DNA of 21,566 nucleotides, taken from positions 1-21,566 of the forward strand of contig JBHHZM010000051.1 of assembly GCA_046758065.1 (NCBI GenBank). The letters run 5' to 3'. The DNA is from JBHHZM01 sp046758065 (GTDB lineage: Bacteria; Pseudomonadota; Alphaproteobacteria; JAAXGF01). Both the position numbers and the translations under genes were made by a program. Under the pieces are notes generated by a model that was not told the origin of the DNA, searched no databases, and saw only the letters and a list, made by a program, of their open reading frames with translations. How positions within the stretch are numbered: position 1 is the stretch's first letter; each line of letters begins with the position of its first letter. This document shows positions 15,402 through 21,566 of the stretch, piece by piece.

Positions 15402-16361
15402 TCAGCGCCATACGCCGGCGCGCCAATGCCAGCGCGGCGCGTGCAGGACGACGGGCCAGTCGGCCGGCCATGCGCCCGCCGGAAGCCCCGGCAACGGCCG
15501 TTCGAACGCCGGCCGCGGCGCCAGTTCCATCAGGCGGCGCACCCGTTCCTCGGTCGGCGGATGGGTGCGCAGCAGCGAAGGTTCGGGCAGACGCAGCCCC
15601 GGCATGAGGATCTGCTCCCACATGCGGCCCTGATAGCGTTCGAGCTTGTCGAGGGCGCCGGCCAACCCCATGGGGTCGCCGGTGAGTTGCGCCGCGCCGA
15701 GATCGGCGACGAATTCGCGGTTGCGCGACAGCGCAAGCTGCAACAGCGCGCTTAGCGTCGGCGATGCGATCAGCAACGGGATCGCAAGCCAGGGCAAATG
15801 CGCTGCGCCGAGCAGGAAAAGCGGCAGATTGATGAACAGCAGCATGATTCCGAGTAGCGACAGCGTACGCGTCAACCGACTCATGCTGTCGGCGAGACCC
15901 ATGATCCACATGTCGTTGTGAGCGACATGGCTCATTTCATGCGCCAACACGCCGGCGAGTTCGCGGGAATCGAGCCGGCGCAGCAAGCCATCGGTGACCA
16001 CGACCGCTGCATCGTCGCGATGCCCGAGGGTGAAAGCGTTGAGCGTCCGGCTCGGCACATAGAAAAGCCGGGGCGTGTGGTCGAGCCCGGAGTGCGCGGC
16101 GAGCGCGGCGATCAGCTCGTGGATTTCGGGCGCTTCGTGGGGGGCTACGGGACGGGCGCCGTAGAATCGCAGAATCAGCCGCGGCGAGGCCTGCGGACCA
16201 AGAGCGAAAAGCACCACGCCAAGCCCGAGCGTCCAGACGATCGCCCCCGGGCCGGCGATAATCCAGGCGATCACCGTGAGCAGTCCGACCATGCCGCCGA
16301 ACAGCAGCAACGACTGAAGCAGGTTGCTGATTTGGTGGTTGAGGATCTGGCGTTCGTCCAT
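15402..16361 (-). CDS. htpX: M48-family membrane zinc metalloprotease, HtpX-like
   Basis: A 319-aa inner-membrane protease of the HtpX type, a quality-control enzyme that cuts misfolded membrane proteins. Two hydrophobic helices at about 15-35 and 40-55 precede the catalytic domain. The zinc motif is H141-E-M-S-H145, with the third ligand in SRNREFVAD (E216). Two more hydrophobic helices lie at about 165-205. FTLGHRDDAAVVVTDGLL at 110-127 is typical of M48. The ATG at 16361 has GGAAG about 6 bases upstream; the frame extends 53 codons further but without family resemblance. The C-terminal ~45 residues are rich in Pro, Ala and Trp. It is divergent from hemN. The exact subgroup within M48B is less certain than the family. 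Confidence 0.9.
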   Translation of the reverse strand: MDERQILNHQISNLLQSLLLFGGMVGLLTVIAWIIAGPGAIVWTLGLGVVLFALGPQASPRLILRFYGARPVAPHEAPEIHELIAALAAHSGLDHTPRLFYVPSRTLNAFTLGHRDDAAVVVTDGLLRRLDSRELAGVLAHEMSHVAHNDMWIMGLADSMSRLTRTLSLLGIMLLFINLPLFLLGAAHLPWLAIPLLIASPTLSALLQLALSRNREFVADLGAAQLTGDPMGLAGALDKLERYQGRMWEQILMPGLRLPEPSLLRTHPPTEERVRRLMELAPRPAFERPLPGLPAGAWPADWPVVLHAPRWHWRAGVWR

Positions 16362-16421
16362 CGGTCTTCCGTCATATCCGCTCTGCACTACGCGGCGGCG
16401 TTCCCATCGCTCGCACACCGT

Positions 16422-16432
16422 CCATATATAAG
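16422..16432 (-). promoter_or_regulatory. Promoter-like element upstream of the HtpX-like gene
   Basis: On the - strand this reads CTTATATATGG, 61 bases upstream of the ATG at 16361. It matches the element before pmbA in 10 of 11 positions and fits CYTATnTnnG, a remembered -10 consensus of alphaproteobacterial heat-shock sigma RpoH. htpX genes are commonly heat-shock regulated, which fits. A CTTC (16465-16468) lies too far upstream to be a good -35, so sigma assignment stays tentative. Confidence 0.4.
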
Positions 16433-16538
16433 GGAACGGTCGCGCCGATTCGTCCCCGCGGATCGAAGAAAGCGTCGCGAGCGCCGATTCCGGCCGCAGG
16501 ACTGGTCGCTTCCACGCCATTCGGAAGCGCCGCGCCGG

Positions 16539-16552
16539 TTGACCTGTGTCAA
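16539..16552. promoter_or_regulatory. FNR/FixK/FnrL-type box upstream of hemN
   Basis: TTGACCTGTGTCAA is a 14-bp palindrome with TTGAC and GTCAA half-sites around four bases, matching the TTGA-N6-TCAA core bound by Crp/Fnr regulators such as FnrL, FixK and Anr. Low-oxygen control of hemN through such a site is well known in alphaproteobacteria. It ends 35 bases before the hemN ATG. If it worked at the classical -41.5 position, transcription would begin almost at the ATG, so its exact geometry is unusual. Confidence 0.65.
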
Positions 16553-16587
16553 AGCGGAACCGGCGCCGGCCGGGCTAGGGTGACACG

Positions 16588-17937
16588 ATGACGCCCGAGG
16601 AGATCGCCCGTTTCGACCGCGCGGTGCCGCGCTATACGAGCTATCCCACGGCGCCGCACTTCACGTCCGCGGTCGACGCCGCATGCTACCGGCGGTGGCT
16701 CGGCGGGGTGCGCGCCGGGGATGCGCTCTCGCTTTACGTCCACGTCCCCTTCTGCGCCAAGCTGTGCTGGTTCTGCGGCTGCCAGACGGCGGTGGTCAAC
16801 CGCTACGGTCCGGTGGCCCGCTATCTCGATACGCTTGGGCGCGAGATCGAGATGGTCGGCGACGCACTTTCCGGCCGCGGCCGGGTCGCGCACCTGCACT
16901 GGGGCGGCGGCACGCCGACGATGCTGCGCGCCGACGACATCGCGGCGCTTGCCGGCCGCTTGCGCGCGCGCTTCGCTTTTGCCGCGGACGCCGAGTTCGC
17001 CGTCGAGGTCGATCCCCGCGGCATGAGTCGGGAAACCGCGGACGCGCTCGGCGCCGCCGGGGTGACGCGGGCGAGCCTCGGGGTCCAGGACTTCAACCCC
17101 GAGGTGCAGCGTGCGGTCAACCGGATACAGCCTTTCGAGGAGACCGCGCGCGTGGTCGGCTGGCTGCGCGCCGCCGGCGTTGGCGCGCTCAACGTCGATC
17201 TGCTCTACGGCCTGCCCCGGCAGACCGAGGCCGGAATCGTCGAGACGGTCGACCGCACGCTCGAACTCGCACCTCAGCGCATTGCGCTGTTCGGTTATGC
17301 CCATGTGCCGTGGATGAAGCGCCATCAGAGGCTGATCGACGAAGCGCGGCTGCCTGACGCCGTCGCCCGCGTGCGCCTCGCCCGGGCAGCCGCGGCGCGC
17401 CTCGAAGAACGCGGCTACCTCGCCATCGGTCTCGATCACTTCGCGCTGCCCGACGACGCGCTCGCCGTGGCGCTGCGCGCGAGCCGGCTCAGGCGCAACT
17501 TCCAGGGCTACACCACCGATCGGGCGGCACTGCTGATCGGCCTCGGCGCCTCGGCGATCGGCACCTTGTCCGAGGGCTACGTGCAGAACGCCGCCGAGAC
17601 GCCCGCCTACGAAAAGGCGATCGCGACGGGTGACTTAGCGGTCGTACGCGGCGTCGCGATCGACGACGAGGACCGCCTGCGCCGCGACATCATCGAGCGG
17701 CTGATGTGCGATCTCGCGGTCGATCTCGACGCGGTGTGCCGCGTCCACGGCCGCAGCGCCGACGACTTCGCCGCCGAAATCGCGGCGCTCGCTCCGCTGG
17801 TCGACGCCGGCGCGGTGCGCGTCGAGGGCGCGCGCGTCGCGGTCATGCCCGAGACCCGGCTGCTGCTGCGGCTGGCCTGCGCCGCCTTCGACCGGCACTT
17901 CGTCCCCGCCCCCGAGCAACACGCCCGCGCGGTTTAG
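16588..17937 (+). CDS. hemN: Oxygen-independent coproporphyrinogen III oxidase HemN
   Basis: HemN is a cytosolic radical-SAM enzyme that converts coproporphyrinogen III to protoporphyrinogen IX without oxygen, for heme made under low oxygen. The 449-aa length is right for true HemN. The iron-sulfur motif is C56-x3-C60-x2-C63-x-C65, with the extra cysteine typical of HemN and absent from HemW. RYTSYPTAPHF at 15-25 and HWGGGTPT at about 104-111 (SAM binding) are present. The ATG at 16588 has AGGGTGA about 6 bases upstream. A perfect FNR/FixK-type palindrome lies just before it. It ends 182 bases before the convergent DUF2189 gene. Its heme product would also serve the nearby oxidase, though that link is inference. 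Confidence 0.96.
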   Translation: MTPEEIARFDRAVPRYTSYPTAPHFTSAVDAACYRRWLGGVRAGDALSLYVHVPFCAKLCWFCGCQTAVVNRYGPVARYLDTLGREIEMVGDALSGRGRVAHLHWGGGTPTMLRADDIAALAGRLRARFAFAADAEFAVEVDPRGMSRETADALGAAGVTRASLGVQDFNPEVQRAVNRIQPFEETARVVGWLRAAGVGALNVDLLYGLPRQTEAGIVETVDRTLELAPQRIALFGYAHVPWMKRHQRLIDEARLPDAVARVRLARAAAARLEERGYLAIGLDHFALPDDALAVALRASRLRRNFQGYTTDRAALLIGLGASAIGTLSEGYVQNAAETPAYEKAIATGDLAVVRGVAIDDEDRLRRDIIERLMCDLAVDLDAVCRVHGRSADDFAAEIAALAPLVDAGAVRVEGARVAVMPETRLLLRLACAAFDRHFVPAPEQHARAV

Positions 17938-18119
17938 AGCGGTTCCCGCCAAAGTCACGAGCGGCACCGCGGACGCGCGGCGCGACCGCGATGCGGCGGC
18001 GCCCTGCGCCGGACAGGGGGCGTTCAAGTCATCGCGAGATCCGTACTCGGTGGGCTACATCACGGGTACGATCTTGCCGCAAAACACGACAGATCAAGTT
18101 CTTGCACCCTACAGCCGCG
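17938..18119. other. Convergent intergenic region and composition boundary
   Basis: No gene is seen between the hemN and DUF2189 stops. CGCCCTG at 18000-18006 can pair with CAGGGGGCG at 18014-18022 with two bulged bases, but no T-run follows, so it is not called a terminator. From about 18,020 onward the DNA becomes visibly less GC-rich. Confidence 0.5.
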
Positions 18120-18914
18120 TCAGCGCACCACGACCTTACGATACAGATGCCAAGTCGCGTGTCCGAGCACTGGCATCACGACTGCGAGGCCGACGAATAG
18201 CGGCAGCGAGCCGATCAACAGGGAAGCGGCCACGATGAAGCCCCACATCGCCATCGTCACGGGATTCGCGACGACCGCACTGATCGAGGTTTGGATCGCC
18301 GTCATGACGCCGACGCGTTGGTCCAGAAGCAGCGGAAATGAAACGACGCTGAGGGAAAACACCACGACGGCGAAGAGGAAGCCGACGCCGCTGCCCACGA
18401 TTACGAGTGTCCAGCCTGCAGGGGTCGTGAAGACGTCGCGGATGAAACCCGGAATCGATGCCGGCACCGCGTTGCCGAAGATCTGTACGTAGATCGAATA
18501 CGCCGCCCCCAACCAAAGAAGGTAGATCGCCATCAGCAAAATGCCGAGCATCGCGATGGCGCCGAACGACGGGGACCGGAAGACCTCGAAGGCGTGCCTG
18601 CGAGAGACATCGAGACCGAGCTCGCGACGCCGGCTCAGCTCGTACATGCCGACCGCGACCAAGGGGCCGATCAGGGTGTATCCAGCGAGCAGTGGGAAGA
18701 CGAACGGCAACACCTCGTATCCGGCGTAAGCCCTGGCCGCAATTAGAGTGACGATGGGATATATCAAGCACAGAAAAAACAAGTGGGTCGGCATCGCGTT
18801 AAAGTCGGCAAAGCCTTTGGACAGGGCATCTTTGAGGTCCTTCGCACCAATCCTGCGGACAGGCAGTTGAGAAGGGCTCACGTCTTGATCGGTGGTTGTC
18901 TTTTCATTCACCAT
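18120..18914 (-). CDS. DUF2189 integral membrane protein
   Basis: A 264-aa inner-membrane protein matching the DUF2189 (COG5473) family, whose biochemical role is unknown. After a polar N-terminus of about 40 residues (with VRRIGAKDLKDALSKGFADF, the usual opening of the family), six hydrophobic segments lie at about 44-62, 67-92, 115-140, 165-200, 205-228 and 232-255. The ATG at 18914 has a strong AGGAGG site 8 bases upstream. It follows the cytochrome oxidase subunit IV gene in the same direction after 174 bases and shares its less GC-rich composition. Linkage to respiratory genes suggests a helper role in oxidase assembly or membrane function, but this is inference. Confidence 0.85.
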   Translation of the reverse strand: MVNEKTTTDQDVSPSQLPVRRIGAKDLKDALSKGFADFNAMPTHLFFLCLIYPIVTLIAARAYAGYEVLPFVFPLLAGYTLIGPLVAVGMYELSRRRELGLDVSRRHAFEVFRSPSFGAIAMLGILLMAIYLLWLGAAYSIYVQIFGNAVPASIPGFIRDVFTTPAGWTLVIVGSGVGFLFAVVVFSLSVVSFPLLLDQRVGVMTAIQTSISAVVANPVTMAMWGFIVAASLLIGSLPLFVGLAVVMPVLGHATWHLYRKVVVR

Positions 18915-19088
18915 GCTCGTGCCTCCTGAACCGCCAGTCCGGGCGATCGCAGAGCCGACAGTGACTCCGTGACAACGTCAGGGGCGGCTTGCTAATGCAC
19001 CGCGATCGAAAGCATTACCTAAAAATGGCCAGTCGAATGAGCAAAACCCCAAAAAAACATCCCTTGGTTTCAGGCTGACCCAAACCCG
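18915..19088. other. Gap between oxidase subunit IV and DUF2189 genes
   Basis: This 174-base stretch is A+T-rich near 19015-19075, with a run of seven T on the - strand just after the subunit IV gene. No convincing stem precedes that run, so a terminator is not called. The only clear signal is the AGGAGG ribosome site for the DUF2189 gene at its left edge. A separate promoter for DUF2189 could lie here. Confidence 0.4.
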
Positions 19089-19424
19089 TTAGGATCCCAA
19101 TCCGAAGAACAAGCCCCGTGTAATGAAGGTGTAGTCTGCTTCGCGCGTCATCAGAAACACAAACACCAATATCAGGAGTGGCGGGACCAGAATGGCATAC
19201 ATCAGGGCAAGACGCTCCCACAGCATGTGCATGAAGACGGAGACGATCAGACCCGCCTTCAACATCATGAACAGAAGAATCAGAAACCACCTGAGGTAGC
19301 TCTCGATTCCCAGATAGTCGACCATATAGGAGCCCGCGCTGAGAACAAAAAGCCATCCCCAGATCTTGAGATAAATGCCGATCGGGTGTTGTTGACCCTC
19401 TACGCGCTGGTGTTCTTGTGCCAT
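19089..19424 (-). CDS. Cytochrome c oxidase subunit IV (prokaryotic type)
   Basis: A 111-aa membrane protein of the bacterial cytochrome oxidase subunit IV family (COX4_pro-like), a small stabilising subunit of heme-copper oxidases. Three hydrophobic helices lie at about 20-40, 45-68 and 73-93. The second carries MMLKAGLIVSVFMHM, the characteristic Lys and Phe-Met-His pattern of the family. The ATG at 19424 lies 9 bases after the subunit III stop, with GGGCGGA as ribosome site. It is the last oxidase gene in the series. Confidence 0.88.
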   Translation of the reverse strand: MAQEHQRVEGQQHPIGIYLKIWGWLFVLSAGSYMVDYLGIESYLRWFLILLFMMLKAGLIVSVFMHMLWERLALMYAILVPPLLILVFVFLMTREADYTFITRGLFFGLGS

Positions 19425-19433
19425 GGATCCGCC

Positions 19434-20159
19434 CTACCACAGATAGAATAATGCGAAGATGAAAACCCATACCAGATCGACGAAGTGCCAATAAAGACCC
19501 ATGGTTTCGACGATCTCGTAGTTTCCCTTCCTGCTGGTGAAAAATCCCGGCCTGTTGCGGTCGAAATCGCCCCGCCAAACCTTCCGGGCAATGATGATCA
19601 GGAAAATCACGCCGACCGACACGTGAAAACCGTGGAAGCCCGTGATCATGAAAAAGGTGGAGCCGAACTGGGGCGCGCCGAAAGGGTTGCCCCAGGGGCG
19701 GATGCCCTCCTCTACGATCAGCTTGGTCCATTCGAAGGCCTGCATGCCGACGAATGTGGCGCCAAACGCCGCAGTCACAAGCATCAAGACGGTGGTTTTG
19801 AGGCGATCGCGCCGATAACCGAAGTTGACCGCCATGGCCATCGTCCCGCTGCTGCTGATCAAGATGAAGGTCATGATGGCGATCAGGATGAGGGGGATTT
19901 CTTCGCCCCCGATCGTCAATGCGAAGATCTTGCTGGGATCGGGCCAAGGCACCGTCGTCGAAATCCGCACGGTCATGTACGACAGCAGGAAACAGCTGAA
20001 GATGAACGTGTCGCTGAGGAGAAAGATCCACATCATCGCCTTGCCCCACGGGACGTTCTTGAACGCCCGCTGGTCCGAGGACCAGTCGGCGACGATGCCT
20101 GGCAACCCATCGGGCCGCGCGACGGCTTCCGTTGTATTCGTCAGCGCAGATTGCGTCAT
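19434..20159 (-). CDS. ctaE: Cytochrome c oxidase subunit III
   Basis: A 241-aa subunit III of a heme-copper oxidase, which supports proton uptake and stability of the catalytic subunit. A polar N-terminus of about 35 residues precedes five hydrophobic helices (about 40-65, 88-112, 122-145, 165-192, 220-241). This is the short five-helix form lacking the first two helices of mitochondrial COX3. Signature segments are TGFHGFHVSVGVIF and YWHFVDLVWVFIFALFYL at the C-terminus. AGAGGA stands about 10 bases before the ATG. It lies between a second subunit III-like gene (16-base gap) and the subunit IV gene. Confidence 0.92.
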   Translation of the reverse strand: MTQSALTNTTEAVARPDGLPGIVADWSSDQRAFKNVPWGKAMMWIFLLSDTFIFSCFLLSYMTVRISTTVPWPDPSKIFALTIGGEEIPLILIAIMTFILISSSGTMAMAVNFGYRRDRLKTTVLMLVTAAFGATFVGMQAFEWTKLIVEEGIRPWGNPFGAPQFGSTFFMITGFHGFHVSVGVIFLIIIARKVWRGDFDRNRPGFFTSRKGNYEIVETMGLYWHFVDLVWVFIFALFYLW

Positions 20160-20175
20160 GTGTTCCCAATCCTCT

Positions 20176-20793
20176 TTACGTCAGCAACAGCAGACCGAAC
20201 AGAACGAACCAAACCACGAGCAAAAAATGCCAATAGACGGTGCACAACTCCACGCTCAAGCGGACCTCTGCCACCTCGGAGCCGTGCCACACCTTGGTGG
20301 TGGTCCTACCGCAGATCACCAGGCCACCCAGCAGGTGGAGCCCGTGCAACGCGGTGAGCATGTAAAAGAAGGCGTTGGCCGGGTTCGTCGCAGCGAAATA
20401 ACCCAAGCCGATGAGTTGCTGCCACACCACGAGCTGCCCAGCCAGGAAGGCAAGGGCGAGAACGCATCCTGCCGTCAGGCCGGCCCTCACGCCATCCATC
20501 TGCCCGCGCCGCGCGCTCACCAGCGCCCGCTGCAGAGCGACACTGCTCGAGATCAGAATGGCGGTGTTCAGCCACAACAACCACGGTTCGGGCAAGGGGC
20601 GCCAATCCCCGAGTGTCATCCGATCGCCGTAGGCAACGACGGAGAGCGAGAACAGGACCGAGGCGACGACAATAAACACCCGCAGACCGAGCTTCGCCGT
20701 GTGCAGGGGCGATTCCCTTCCGTCGTAAAGATCGTCGATCGAACCCTGTGCCGTCATCCAGGGCTTCCTCGTCAACTCATGGATGATATTCAC
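20176..20793 (-). CDS. Second subunit III-like protein of the cytochrome c oxidase
   Basis: A 205-aa membrane protein of the cytochrome oxidase subunit III superfamily, distinct from the 241-aa copy next to it. Five hydrophobic helices run at about 38-55, 70-90, 105-128, 138-162 and 182-205. The conserved ALHGLHLLGGL and C-terminal YWHFLLVVWFVLFGLLLL correspond to the two signatures of the neighbour, but overall sequence is well diverged. The start is GTG at 20793, three bases after the subunit I stop, with CAGGAGG inside the end of subunit I as ribosome site; an ATG 13 codons in would be shorter. Being in a CoxI-III-III-IV series suggests that both subunit III proteins belong to one complex. 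Confidence 0.88.
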   Translation of the reverse strand: MNIIHELTRKPWMTAQGSIDDLYDGRESPLHTAKLGLRVFIVVASVLFSLSVVAYGDRMTLGDWRPLPEPWLLWLNTAILISSSVALQRALVSARRGQMDGVRAGLTAGCVLALAFLAGQLVVWQQLIGLGYFAATNPANAFFYMLTALHGLHLLGGLVICGRTTTKVWHGSEVAEVRLSVELCTVYWHFLLVVWFVLFGLLLLT

Positions 20794-20796
20794 GTT

Positions 20797-21566
20797 TCAG
20801 GCCTCCTGGGCACCCGCCCGCGCCACTTGGTCGGGTGGAACGTTTTGCGGCACGAAGTCGTCCTTGGCGCCTGGCACGCCGTATTCGTATGCCCAGCGAT
20901 AGACCACCGGCAGCGTCTCGCCGAAGTTGCCGTGCCCCGGCGGCATCTCGGCCGTCTGCCACTCCAGCGATGCGGCCCGCCACGGGTTGCGGTCGGCTTT
21001 TCTGCCCTTAAATGCGCTCCACACCAGATTGAAAATGAAAACCGTCTGGGCGAAGCCCACGATCAATGCCGCTACGGTGATGAACTCGTTCAGCGTCGCA
21101 GCCGACTGCGGAATGAAGCTGGTATCTCCGATCTCGAAATACCGGCGCGGCACGCCGAGAAAGCCCAGATAGTGGATCGGGAGGAAGATCGAATAGGCCC
21201 CGAGGAAGGTGATCCAGAAGTGGAACTTGCCCAGGCCCTCGTGGAGCATTCTCCCCGTGATAAGGGGGTACCAGTGGTAAATCGCCCCGAAGATAACGAG
21301 GATCGGCGCCACGCCCATCACCATGTGAAAGTGGGCGACCACGAACATGGTATCCGAAAGCGGAACGTCCACCACGACGTTGCCGAGGAACAGGCCGGTG
21401 ATGCCCCCGTTCACGAAGGTGACGATGAACGCGAGAGCAAACAGCATCGGGAGCGTGAGATGGATGTTGCCCCGCCACAGGGTCAGCACCCAGTTGTAGA
21501 CCTTGATCGCAGTGGGGACGGCGATGATGAGCGTGGTGGTGGCGAAAAAGAACCCGAACCACGGGT
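20797..21566 (-). CDS. ctaD: Cytochrome c oxidase subunit I, C-terminal part (cut by window end)
   Basis: About 255 C-terminal residues of the catalytic subunit of an A-type heme-copper oxidase; the start lies beyond 21566. The first visible segment, TLIIAVPTAIKVYNW, is helix VIII and keeps the K-channel lysine (codon 21504-21502). VAHFHMVMG carries the two helix X histidines that bind heme a3 and heme a (codons at 21333 and 21327). The Cu-B histidines, the cross-linked tyrosine and the D-channel entrance are outside the window. The polar C-terminus (GHGNFGETLPVVYRWAYEYG onward) is typical of the family. Subunit II, which would tell cytochrome c from quinol use by its CuA site, is not in view. 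Confidence 0.95.
   Translation of the reverse strand, partial: PWFGFFFATTTLIIAVPTAIKVYNWVLTLWRGNIHLTLPMLFALAFIVTFVNGGITGLFLGNVVVDVPLSDTMFVVAHFHMVMGVAPILVIFGAIYHWYPLITGRMLHEGLGKFHFWITFLGAYSIFLPIHYLGFLGVPRRYFEIGDTSFIPQSAATLNEFITVAALIVGFAQTVFIFNLVWSAFKGRKADRNPWRAASLEWQTAEMPPGHGNFGETLPVVYRWAYEYGVPGAKDDFVPQNVPPDQVARAGAQEA

Noticed and set aside
18000..18022. GC-rich hairpin between hemN and DUF2189 as a terminator
   Set aside because: The stem needs two bulged bases and no T-run follows on either strand.
19015..20169. A 384-aa - strand frame across the oxidase subunit III and IV genes
   Set aside because: It is out of frame with two intact membrane proteins that carry family signatures, and its own sequence is not hydrophobic or domain-like.

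Overview
The window reads as chromosomal DNA of a high-GC alphaproteobacterium. The grounds are a class II (plant/alphaproteobacterial type) glutamate-cysteine ligase, a pmbA-cysQ-(msbA)-DUF374-waaA-lpxK lipid A/Kdo gene order, a FixK/FnrL-type box beside hemN, and UbiA plus UbiD for ubiquinone. The genus cannot be fixed from sequence alone; a Rhodospirillales- or Hyphomicrobiales-like bacterium is my best inference. No rRNA, tRNA, CRISPR array, insertion sequence or phage gene was seen.

Layout. (a) 1-1071: a palindromic repeat, a 34-codon upstream ORF and a periplasmic M23 peptidase on the + strand. (b) 1090-9040, all on the - strand and tightly packed: pmbA, cysQ, msbA, a DUF374 acyltransferase, waaA, lpxK and a lipid A acyltransferase. 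Gaps are 3 to 48 bases, with an ATGA overlap and a 14-base overlap, so this is very probably one operon for building and exporting the Kdo-lipid A core of LPS. (c) 9226-10734 (-): ubiD. (d) 10899-12189 (+): two unrecognised genes, a 122-aa protein with one C-terminal membrane segment and a 279-aa protein with a pattern suggestive of the gamma-glutamylcyclotransferase fold. (e) 12179-13096 (-): ubiA, overlapping the 279-aa gene tail to tail. (f) 13154-15371 (+): rsmE and gshA. (g) 15402-16361 (-): an HtpX-type membrane protease, divergent from hemN (16588-17937, +); the gap holds a perfect FNR/FixK-type palindrome. (h) 18120-21566 (-): a cytochrome c oxidase cluster (subunit I cut by the window end, two subunit III-like proteins, subunit IV) followed by a DUF2189 membrane protein.

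The DNA from about 18,020 onward is visibly richer in A+T than the rest, so the oxidase cluster may have a separate history. Most genes are housekeeping: envelope assembly, ubiquinone, glutathione, heme, rRNA methylation and respiration. The parts least explained by known families are the two hypothetical genes at 10899-12189, the small upstream ORF before the M23 gene, and several short DNA motifs: a shared CTTATATAyGG element, two inverted repeats and a 20-bp duplication over the gshA stop codon. I saw no convincing novel multi-gene system.
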